Shown: piece after piece, positions 1 through 9,200 of the stretch
Layout of the letters: each line of letters starts with the position of its first letter
Numbering within the stretch: the stretch's first letter is position 1
Assembly (NCBI GenBank): GCA_021153985.1
Contig: JAJKJM010000006.1
Coordinates: forward strand, 1-38,013
Direction: 5' to 3'
Length of the DNA stretch: 38,013 nucleotides
Source: Polaromonas sp.
GTDB lineage: Bacteria; Pseudomonadota; Gammaproteobacteria; Burkholderiales; Burkholderiaceae_C
The notes under the pieces: generated by a model
The model's database searches: none
What the model saw: only the letters and a program-made list of their open reading frames with translations
Told to the model about the DNA's origin: nothing
Made by a program: the position numbers and the translations under genes

Positions 1-1
1 C

Positions 2-3000
2 CAGGTCACGGTGCAGAACTATGGCGCCGCCGCGATCAACAACTTCACGGTGACCGACAACTTCACCAACGGCCAGACATTCCTGACCGGCACCATAGGC
101 GGCATCAACTACACGCCGACCGTGACGGGCGCTTGCGGCACTGTCAATTCCGCGAGCGCCCTCGGCGCCACCACGGCGGTTTTCACGGTGAATACCTTGC
201 CGGCCCGCACCAGCCCCAGCGTTCCAGGCGCCTGTGTCATCACGATGTGGGCCATGGCGTCCACCGCGGCGGTCGCTTCGTCTGCCAACACCATCGCTGC
301 GGGCGGCGTTTGCTACAACGCCGGGGCCACCTGCAACGGCAGTGCCTCCAACTCGACCGGTGTGACGTCCAACGTGAGCGCACTGGGGGCCACCAAGGCC
401 TTCGCGTCCCCCGGCACCTTTGCCGAAGGCACCATCGTCCGCATGACCATCACGCTGACGAACAAGTCGGCGAACCCGCTGACCAACGTCTCGATTTCCG
501 ACACGCTGCAGCTGGCCAATAGCGGCGGCGGGCAATTGCGCGTCGCCAACCCGGCCAACGCCGCCAGCACCTGCGGCAGCCCGACCATCACCGCGGTCGC
601 CGGCGCCACTTCGGTGGGCCTGAACGGTGGCACCGTTCCGGCGCGCGCCGGCAACGGCCTGGGCGCGGACGGCAGCTGCGTGCTGCAAGTCGACGTGGTC
701 GGCCCGGCCGGTGTCTACCTGAACACCGCTACGGTGAGCGGCACGCAGACCTATGGCAACGGCAGCACACAGACGGCTGGTCCGGTGTCGACCAATACGC
801 CGACGCTCACCTATACCTCGGCCCTGGGCGCCACCAAGAGCTTCAACCCGGCCAATGTGTCCTCGGGCGGCAAGTCCACCGTCACGGTGCAACTGCTGAA
901 CGCCAGCGCGCTGGCCCTGACCAACGTGAGCGTGACCGACCCCCTGCCCGCTGGCATGGTGCTGGCCAATCCGCCGAACGGGCAGACCACCTGCGCCGGC
1001 GCCACGTCCATCACCGGCGCGGCCGGCGCGAACAGTATTTCCCTCACGGGCGCGAACATCGCAGGCAGTGGCAACTGCGCCTTCCTGTTTGACGTGGTCG
1101 CCACCGGCGCGGCGAACTGGGTCAATACCATTCCGCCCGATTCCATCCTGGCCGACGGCGGCGTGCGCAACGTCGCGCCGGTCACCGGCACCTTGCTGTT
1201 CACCCCGCCCACCGGCATCGCGGTCAGCAAGGCCACCTCCATCAGCTCGCTGACCTTCCCAGGGGAGGTCAGCCGCCTCACGATCAACATCGCCAACGGC
1301 ACGCAGGCGGTCACCAACCTGGGTTTCACCGACTACTTCACCGTGGGCGGCACGGCGGGCGGCACCAACAACGGCTGGGTGCTGACGCCCAACCCCGCAC
1401 CCGCCACGACCTGCCCCGGCGGCGTGGTGACAGCCGCGGCGAATACGCGATTGGTCAGCCTGGCCGGCGTGTCCCTCGCGGCCAATGCCAACTGCCAGCT
1501 CAGCGTCAACGTGACTTCCACCGTGACCGGCGGCAACACCAACACCATTCCGGCCGGCGCCATCGTGACCGACCAGAGCCTCAGCAACAGCAACCCGGCG
1601 ACCACCAGCCTGGCTATCAGCACCAACATCGGCCTGGTCAAGCAATTCACGCCGAACGTGGTCAAGCCCGGCGAGCGCTCGCGCCTGCGCATTACTTTCT
1701 ACAACCCGCTGTCGCAACCCGTCAGCGCCCTGGCCGTCACCGACACGCTGCCGGCCGGCGTGACCGTGCCCAGCGGCGCCAACCCGACGACGACCTGCCA
1801 GGGCGCGACAGTTTCCTCGACCGCCAGCACCGTGCAGGTTTCCGGCGGCACCATCGCCGCCGCGGCCGGCAATGTCCCGGCCACCTGCCAGGTTGAGATC
1901 GACGTGTTCGTCGCGGCCCAAGGCAATTACGTCAACACAATTCCCACCAACGCGCTCACGGCTAGCGCGGGCGGCAACCCTCTGTCAAACACGCAGCCCA
2001 CCAGCGACACTTTGCGCGCCAAATCGCCGGTCGTGGTGCACAAGGCCTTCAGCGCCCGCACGCTTGACGCTGGCAACCCGGTCGGCTTCACCACCGGCTC
2101 CGACAGCAAGGCGCCCGGCGCGCCGGCCGTGCTGACGCTGCGTTTTGACAACCCGAACAACACGCCCCTGACCGGCCTGTCCCTGACCGACGCCTTGCCT
2201 GCGGGCCTGGTGGTTGCGCCCACGCCGGCGGCGGCCACCACCTGCGCCGGCGGCACCGTCGTCGCGGCCGCGTCGGCCACCAGCGTGCGCCTGACCGGCG
2301 CGACGCTCGGGGCGGCCGGCTCCTGCACCGTCACGATCAATGTGCTGAGCAACATCGCCGGCGTGTACACCAACGCGGTGCCCACCGCCAGCATCACCAC
2401 GAATGAAGGCGTGAGCAACGAGGAGCCCACCAGTGCGCAGCTGATTGTTTCCACCCCGCCCACTGTCGGCAAGCAGTTCACGCCGGCCGTGATTCCGCCA
2501 GGCGGCGTGTCGCGCCTGAGCATCGTCCTGGGCAACGGCAATACCGCCGCGATGACGCTGAGCGCCAACTTTGACGACGTGCTGCCCACCGCGCCCGGCC
2601 AGATCAGCCTGACCGCCACGCCCGGCATGACGACTTCATGCGGCGGCACTGTGGTGGCCGCGGCCAATGCCACCAGCGTGCGGTTGAACAGCGGCGGCAC
2701 CATTCCGGCCCGCGGCTGCACCATCGACGTCAACGTGACCGGCCTCACCGCCGGCGTTCACACCAACAACATTCCGGCCGGCGCGCTGCAGACCAACCTG
2801 GGCAACAACCAGGCACCCGCCAACGCGCCCCTGACCGTCAGCACCCTGGGCTATATCTCGGGCAAGGTCTTCAAGGACAACAACTCCACGCCGAACGGCA
2901 CCTTCCAGAACGGCACCGACACGCCAATCGCCGGCGTGAGCATTGAACTGCGCAGCGGCGCGAATTGCAGCGGTGCACTGGTGACCACCGGCACGACCGA

Positions 3001-6000
3001 CGCGCTCGGCAACTACCTGTTCTCGGCCCTGGCGGCCGGCAGCTACTCAGTGTGCCAGCCCGCGCAGCCCGCGGGCACCACCAACGGCATCACCACGGCA
3101 GGCCCGATCAGCGGCATCAACGGCAGCACCGGCACGGCCGGCACGGCGTCCAACCCGACCGCGACCACCAGCCAGATCACCAACGTCACGCTCAACGGCA
3201 ACGGCGGCGGCGGTGAAATCTCCGGCTCGGCCGGCAACAACTTCGCGGAAGTCGTGCCTTCGTCCATCACCGGCAAGGTCTTCAAGGACGTCAACAACAA
3301 CGGCGTGCAGGACGGCGCCGACAATCCGCTGGCCGGCGTGACGATTGAGCTGCGTGACTCCGGCACCAATGCCCTGCTGGCGACCACTGTCACTGACGCC
3401 GCGGGCGGCTACAGCTTCGGCAACCTGCTGCCGGGCTCCTACACCGTGGTGGAACCCACGCAGCCCGCCGGGACCTCCAACGGCATCACGACGGCCGGTG
3501 CAGTCCCCAACGGCGGCACGCCCGGCACGGCCACCACGCCGGCGGTTACGCCCAGCCGCATCAGCACTCTCGTGTTGCCGCCCAACACCGTTTCATCGGG
3601 CAACAACTTCGCTGAAGTGCCCAACGGCGGAACGATTTCCGGCCGGGTCTTCCTGGACTACGACAACAGCGGCGCCGTCAATGGCAGCGACCACGGCATA
3701 GGCGGGCAGACCGTCAACCTGACCGGCACCGATATCAACGGACTGGTTGTGTCCAGAACCACCACCACGCTGGCCGACGGCAGCTACAGCTTCACCGGCC
3801 TGGCACAAGGCAACTACACCGTCACGCAGCCGCTGCCGCAAGCGGCGGGCACCACCAACGGCAAGACCATTGCAGGCAGCACCGGCGGCGTGGCGACTCT
3901 GCCGGCCAACCCGGTCTCGTCGATCTCGGCGATTCCGCTGGCCACCGCGAACGCGGTGTCGGCCGACAACAACTTTGCCGAGATTCCCGGCGCCGCGCCC
4001 GATCTTGCGATTGCCAAGACCCACTCGCCAGTCAGCTTTGCGCAGGGCTCGAGCACCGGCTTCTATACCATCACTGTCTCCAATGTCGGCACGGTCGCGA
4101 CATCCGGAACCATCACGGTGGTCGACACTCTGCCCGCTGGCATGACAGTGGCCGCCGTCGCCGGTGGGGCCACCTGGTCTTGCAGCAGCGCGGTCACCTC
4201 GGTCACCTGCAACACCGCCAGCGTGATCGCCGCTGGCGGTACAGCCCCTGTCTTCACAGTGCGCGTCGCCGTCGCCGCCGGCCTGTCCGGCCAGGTGCTG
4301 GTGAACACGGCCGTGGTCTCTGGCGGCAATGAGCCTGCCGGCTTCACGGGCAACAACACCGCCACCGACCCCACAGTGATTTCCGAAGTCGCTGCGGTGC
4401 GTGGCACGGTGTGGCGCGACCTCAACCATGACCGCATCAAGGATCCCGGAGAGCCGCTGGTACCCGGCTGGATTGTGGAACTGACGCTGGGCGGCGTAGT
4501 GGTAGGCACGACCACCTCCGACGCGAGCGGCGCCTACAGCTTTCCGAGCGTGGCGCCCGGTTCGGGCTACCAGATTCGCTTCCGCGAACCGACCAGCGGA
4601 CGCATCTACGGCCGCCCGGTTCCCAATGAAACCGGATTGCCCTATACCAATGGCACGACCAACCCGAATGCCAATCCAGCCGGCGCCAACAATACCGATG
4701 GCACCTTGCAGGGCCTGACGCTGGCCGCCGGCACCACGACCGTGGCCCAGAGCCTGCCGCTGGACCCTAGTGGCGTGGTGTATGACGCCGTCACCAGGCA
4801 GCCCGTGCCGGGCGCCATCGTGACGCTCTCGGCCCCCGGACTGACGGCAGCCGACGTAATAGGCGGAAGCCTGACCCAGACTACCGGCGCAGACGGCGCC
4901 TACCAGTTCCTGCTGCTGGGCGGTGCGCCTGTGGGCGGCACGCTGTATACGCTCACCGTGACCTCGCCGGCCGGTTACTTGCCGGGCCCCTCGGCGATGA
5001 TTCCCGCCTGCACGGCAACTCTGGGTGTTGGCCTGGCTCCGCCCAGCCCTGACCCCGCGCTTGTGCAGAACAGCAACTTTGCGCCCGGCACGGCTGTGCC
5101 GCTGCATAACCCCGCAGCCTGCCCCAACAACACGCTGGCCCTTGCGGGCGGCGCGGCCACTACGCAGTACTTCTTCACGTTCACGTTTGCCGCGGTTCCG
5201 GGCTCCTCCAACGTGCTGAACAACCACATACCGCTGGACCCGATCATGGGCAGCGTCATCCTGATGACCAAGAGCACGCCGCTCGTCAACGTGGTGCGTA
5301 GCGACCTCGTGCCCTACACCATCACCGCGACCAACACGCTGAACGCCGTGCTGACGAACGTCAACGTGGTGGACCTGATTCCCGCGGGTTTCCGCTACCG
5401 CACGGGCTCGGCCTCTCTAAACGGCGCGGCGCTGGAGCCCTCCGTCACCGGGCGCAATCTGACGTGGGCCAACCAGGTGTTTGCCGGCGGTGAACGCAAG
5501 ACCTGGCGCATGCTGTTGGTGGTAGGCACCGGCGTATCGGAGGGGACTTACATCAATCAGGTCGCGGCCCGCAACAACATCGTCAATGCCCAGATATCGA
5601 ACACCGCCACGGCTGCCGTGCGTGTCGTGCCGGATCCGACCTTCGACTGCTCCGACATCATCGGCAAGGTTTTCGACGACAAGAACGCCAACGGCTACCA
5701 GGATCAGGACGAGCCCGGCATCGCCAACGTGCGCATCGCCACGGCGCGCGGCTTGCTGGTCACCAGCGACCACGACGGCCGCTTCCACGTCGCCTGTGCG
5801 GCGATCCCGAACGCGGACCGGGGCTCCAACTTCGTCATGAAGGTGGACGAGCGGACCTTGCCCTCGGGCTACCGCCTGACCACGGAGAACCCGCGCGACG
5901 TGCGTGTGACGCGCGGCAAGATGGTCAAGCTCAATTTCGGCGCCACCGTGCACCGCGTGGTCCGGCTTGAGCTTTCGGGCGCCGCCTTCACCGGCGGAAA

Positions 6001-6265
6001 CGACAGCATTGATCTGCAACCCGCCTACCTCGCCACCCTCGAAAAACTTCCCGAACAGCTCGCGGCCCGGCCGTCGGTGCTGCGCATCGCCTACCGCCCC
6101 GGCGGCGAGCCGGCCGGCCTCGCTGAGAAACGCCTGGCGGCGGTCAGCGAGCGAATACAGGCCTTGTGGGAGGCCAGACGCAAGAGAAAAGACGGGAATG
6201 AGGCCGCCGAAAGCGAACCCCTGCACCCCCTGATGATTGAAACCGAGCTGGAGACGGCGAAATGA
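2..6265 (+). CDS. Giant DUF11 / SdrD-B-like repeat surface protein (5' partial)
   Basis: The frame is open to the window edge and a DUF11-type domain is already in progress, so the true start lies upstream; the first in-frame candidate (GTG at 11) is probably internal. Visible order (residues counted from 11): about seven DUF11-like beta-sandwich repeats to ~940 (motif TDxLPAG, each with a spaced Cys pair); three SdrD-B/Cna-B-like domains at ~949, ~1085 and ~1207 (ISGKVFKD, ITGKVFKD, ISGRVFLD); a DUF11 repeat at ~1330; another SdrD-B-like domain at ~1463; a carboxypeptidase-regulatory-like domain at ~1587; DUF11 at ~1749; SdrD-B-like at ~1877 (IIGKVFDDKNANG); and a C-terminal ~75-residue segment resembling a degenerate OmpA-like fold. 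Such repeats form long extracellular stalks in adhesins and S-layer-like proteins. No LPXTG or autotransporter barrel is seen. The stop overlaps the next gene's start (ATGA), implying translational coupling to the OmpA/barrel protein. The adhesin or surface role is inferred. Confidence 0.85.
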   Translation, partial: QVTVQNYGAAAINNFTVTDNFTNGQTFLTGTIGGINYTPTVTGACGTVNSASALGATTAVFTVNTLPARTSPSVPGACVITMWAMASTAAVASSANTIAAGGVCYNAGATCNGSASNSTGVTSNVSALGATKAFASPGTFAEGTIVRMTITLTNKSANPLTNVSISDTLQLANSGGGQLRVANPANAASTCGSPTITAVAGATSVGLNGGTVPARAGNGLGADGSCVLQVDVVGPAGVYLNTATVSGTQTYGNGSTQTAGPVSTNTPTLTYTSALGATKSFNPANVSSGGKSTVTVQLLNASALALTNVSVTDPLPAGMVLANPPNGQTTCAGATSITGAAGANSISLTGANIAGSGNCAFLFDVVATGAANWVNTIPPDSILADGGVRNVAPVTGTLLFTPPTGIAVSKATSISSLTFPGEVSRLTINIANGTQAVTNLGFTDYFTVGGTAGGTNNGWVLTPNPAPATTCPGGVVTAAANTRLVSLAGVSLAANANCQLSVNVTSTVTGGNTNTIPAGAIVTDQSLSNSNPATTSLAISTNIGLVKQFTPNVVKPGERSRLRITFYNPLSQPVSALAVTDTLPAGVTVPSGANPTTTCQGATVSSTASTVQVSGGTIAAAAGNVPATCQVEIDVFVAAQGNYVNTIPTNALTASAGGNPLSNTQPTSDTLRAKSPVVVHKAFSARTLDAGNPVGFTTGSDSKAPGAPAVLTLRFDNPNNTPLTGLSLTDALPAGLVVAPTPAAATTCAGGTVVAAASATSVRLTGATLGAAGSCTVTINVLSNIAGVYTNAVPTASITTNEGVSNEEPTSAQLIVSTPPTVGKQFTPAVIPPGGVSRLSIVLGNGNTAAMTLSANFDDVLPTAPGQISLTATPGMTTSCGGTVVAAANATSVRLNSGGTIPARGCTIDVNVTGLTAGVHTNNIPAGALQTNLGNNQAPANAPLTVSTLGYISGKVFKDNNSTPNGTFQNGTDTPIAGVSIELRSGANCSGALVTTGTTDALGNYLFSALAAGSYSVCQPAQPAGTTNGITTAGPISGINGSTGTAGTASNPTATTSQITNVTLNGNGGGGEISGSAGNNFAEVVPSSITGKVFKDVNNNGVQDGADNPLAGVTIELRDSGTNALLATTVTDAAGGYSFGNLLPGSYTVVEPTQPAGTSNGITTAGAVPNGGTPGTATTPAVTPSRISTLVLPPNTVSSGNNFAEVPNGGTISGRVFLDYDNSGAVNGSDHGIGGQTVNLTGTDINGLVVSRTTTTLADGSYSFTGLAQGNYTVTQPLPQAAGTTNGKTIAGSTGGVATLPANPVSSISAIPLATANAVSADNNFAEIPGAAPDLAIAKTHSPVSFAQGSSTGFYTITVSNVGTVATSGTITVVDTLPAGMTVAAVAGGATWSCSSAVTSVTCNTASVIAAGGTAPVFTVRVAVAAGLSGQVLVNTAVVSGGNEPAGFTGNNTATDPTVISEVAAVRGTVWRDLNHDRIKDPGEPLVPGWIVELTLGGVVVGTTTSDASGAYSFPSVAPGSGYQIRFREPTSGRIYGRPVPNETGLPYTNGTTNPNANPAGANNTDGTLQGLTLAAGTTTVAQSLPLDPSGVVYDAVTRQPVPGAIVTLSAPGLTAADVIGGSLTQTTGADGAYQFLLLGGAPVGGTLYTLTVTSPAGYLPGPSAMIPACTATLGVGLAPPSPDPALVQNSNFAPGTAVPLHNPAACPNNTLALAGGAATTQYFFTFTFAAVPGSSNVLNNHIPLDPIMGSVILMTKSTPLVNVVRSDLVPYTITATNTLNAVLTNVNVVDLIPAGFRYRTGSASLNGAALEPSVTGRNLTWANQVFAGGERKTWRMLLVVGTGVSEGTYINQVAARNNIVNAQISNTATAAVRVVPDPTFDCSDIIGKVFDDKNANGYQDQDEPGIANVRIATARGLLVTSDHDGRFHVACAAIPNADRGSNFVMKVDERTLPSGYRLTTENPRDVRVTRGKMVKLNFGATVHRVVRLELSGAAFTGGNDSIDLQPAYLATLEKLPEQLAARPSVLRIAYRPGGEPAGLAEKRLAAVSERIQALWEARRKRKDGNEAAESEPLHPLMIETELETAK

Positions 6266-9200
6266 ATTTCCGTACACATGCGATAGCCGTCGCCGCCGGC
6301 CTGCTTTGCGCGGGCGCATCGACCTGGGCCGCCACTGAAGTCAGCGGCAAACGAATCGACAACGGGCGCATAGACCTGTTCAGCGTGCCGCCGCCGGCGG
6401 AAGTGCAGCCCGCCATCGCCTACCCCATGCCTTCGGGCGTAACGCGCGAAGAGGCTGCTTCCATGCGCAGCCTCGCCGCGCAGGTGCCCGCACGCCCTGC
6501 GCAGGTCGATCGTTCACTCCAGGAGATCGACGGTTCCAACCTGTTTGTTTCCGGAAAAGCCGTACTGACCCCCGACGCCCGTGCGGTATTGGATTCCATG
6601 GCCGCGGGTATCGGCGCAAAAGCCAAAACGTCTTCGACCACGCGCATTGCGATCGTGGGTCATACCGACAACCAGCGCCTGGCGCCCGATACCAAACGCA
6701 TCTTCAAGGACAACCAGGGCTTGTCTGAAGCACGTGCGCTGGCGGTGGCCGCCTATCTCAAGCAAGTTCTCAACAACCCCGCGATCACCTATTCGATCCA
6801 GGGCGAGGGCGAAAGCAAACCGCTGGCCTCGAACGCGACACCCGAAGGCATGGCGCGCAACCGCCGCGTTGAACTGCGCGTGTGGTTCCAGCCTGCCGCC
6901 GTGGCGCCCACTGTGGCGGTTGCCCGGCCTGCCCCGGTTCCCGGCTGTTCGCCTCTGGCGGCTGGCCAACCCAACGTGCCTTTCCGCATCACCATCGATG
7001 GCGAGCCCATCAACACGGCGGAAATTCCCAACGAGGCCGACGGCCAGCGCTGCGCCGACGTCGCGCTCGAGAAGGCCGACATCCAGGTCCGCTACGACAG
7101 CCTTGCCGCCGTGCCGCTGATGAACGCCTGGGCCACACCCGGCACCGCCGTCAAGGGCGAAGCGGTGGAATTCCGCGCCTGGTCCAACTACATTCCGTGG
7201 GTCAAAAAGGCCGAGCTGCGCCTTTTCCGACCCGGGCAAAAAACCCAGGAGCAGCCGTTTGAAATCATCCCCATCGGATGGTCCGGCGCGAGCCGCTGGA
7301 CGGTGCCCGCCAACACCGCGGGCGACCAGGTGTTCTACCTGCTGCGCGTGTACGACGCGCAAGGCCGCTTCGACGAAACCAGCCTCAAGCAGCTGAACCT
7401 GCTGGCGCGCGCCATGCCGGCGAATGAAGACCAGGACAAGCTCGAGCGCGAGCGCCTCACCGGTTATGGCGAGAACAGCCTGGCCCTGCGCAACATCCCG
7501 GTGGCTGGGGGCACCGTCACGGTCAACGGCAGCAACCTCAAGCCCGGCCAGCGCATAGAAGCCCTGGGCCTGGAGCTGCCCATAGACGCCCAAGGCAAGT
7601 TCGCGATGAAGCAGATCATGCCGGCCGGCCCGCAGTCGGTGGAAGTGACGCTCAAGGATACCGACGGCAAGGCCACGACCTTCCGCCGCAACCTCAACAT
7701 CGCGGCCGACGACTGGTTTTACCTTGCACTGGGAGATTTGACGGTCGGCAAGAACAATGTGTCGGGCCCCGCCAAGCTGGTGACCGGCGACCTGAGCCAC
7801 TATGAAGACAAGGTCTACGTCGACGGCCGCGCCGCTTTTTACCTCAAGGGCAAGATCAAGGGTGAGTGGCTGCTGACGGCCTCAGCTGACACGCGCGAAG
7901 GTCCCATCGAAGACCTGTTCTCCAACTTCTCCAGCAAGGACCCCAAGTACCTGCTGCGCAGCATAGACCCCAACCTGTACTACCCGGTCTACGGCGACGA
8001 CAGCACCACCGTGGACGATGCGCCCACGCAGGGCAAGTTTTTCGTCAAGCTGCAAAAAGGCGATTCGCACGTCATGTGGGGCAATTTCCAGACCTCCTGG
8101 AGCGGCACCGAGCTCATGCAGTATTCACGCGGCCTTTACGGCGCGCAGTTGCGCCACCGTTCGGAAGCGGCCACGGCCTACGGCGAGAAGCGCACGCAGA
8201 TCGACGCCTTCGCGGCCGACCCGGGAACCCTGGCCTCGCGCGAGGAGTTCCGCGGCACCGGCGGCTCGATTTATTACCTGCGCCACCTGGACATTACCCA
8301 GGGCTCGGAACGCGTCTGGATCGAAGTGCGCGACAAGGATTCCGGCATGGTGATAGAGCGCCGTGAACTCGCGCCCACGCAGGACTACGAGATCAATTAC
8401 CTGCAGGGCCGCATCCTGCTGCAGTCGCCGCTGTCCGCCAGCGGCGGCGCCGCCGGCCTGATCATGACCTCCGCGGTCGGTGGCCAGCCGGTCTACCTGA
8501 TTACGACCTACGAATTCGCGCCCGGCGTCACCGCTGTTAGCAACCTGTCAACCGGCTTGCGCGCGAGCCAGTGGCTCAACGATCACATCCAGCTCGGCGC
8601 CAGCAGCTATCACCAAGGCGAAACCGGCTCTAGCCAGACGCTCAAAGGCGTGGACGGTACGCTGCGCTACAAGCCCGGCACCTGGCTCAAATTCGAGGCG
8701 GCCCGCTCCAAGGGTCCGGGCAATGGCGCGCAGACTTCGATTGATGGCGGCTTTGGCTTCAACACTTTGAGCAGCGGCGCCATCCAGTCGGCCGGCGCAG
8801 AACGCCTCGAAGCCTCGGTCGACCTTGCTGAAGTGACGGACAGTATGAAGGGCAAGGTCACCGCTTATGCGCAAAACCGCGACCGGGGCTACTCAGCCCC
8901 CGGGCAGATCGGCATAGGCGGTGAGGCCGTCCGACAAGCTGGTGGTTCCGCGGATGTGGAAGTGGCCGAGGGCACGCGCGTGCTGCTCAAGGCCGACAGG
9001 CGTGAGGGTGATCTGCAGGACAGCCAAAGCGCCGAGTTTGCGGTCCGACAGACGCTGAACAGTGAATGGGAAGCCTCTGTCGGCGTACGGTCCGACGATC
9101 GCTCAAAAGTCACGCCGAATGCCAGCGCTTTGCTTTCCCAAACCGGTTCGCGAACCGATGCGCAGTTGCGTGCCGACTACCGGCCGGACCGCCAGAACGG

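Noticed and set aside
3593-5227. 544-codon minus-strand frame opposite the DUF11 gene
   Set aside because: Low-complexity Gly/Arg/Val/His translation created by the repetitive GC-rich repeats; no plausible domain or ribosome binding site.
2-6265. Repeats in the DUF11 gene as a CRISPR or DNA tandem array
   Set aside because: The repeats are protein-level beta domains of ~120 residues with diverged DNA, not short identical repeats with spacers.
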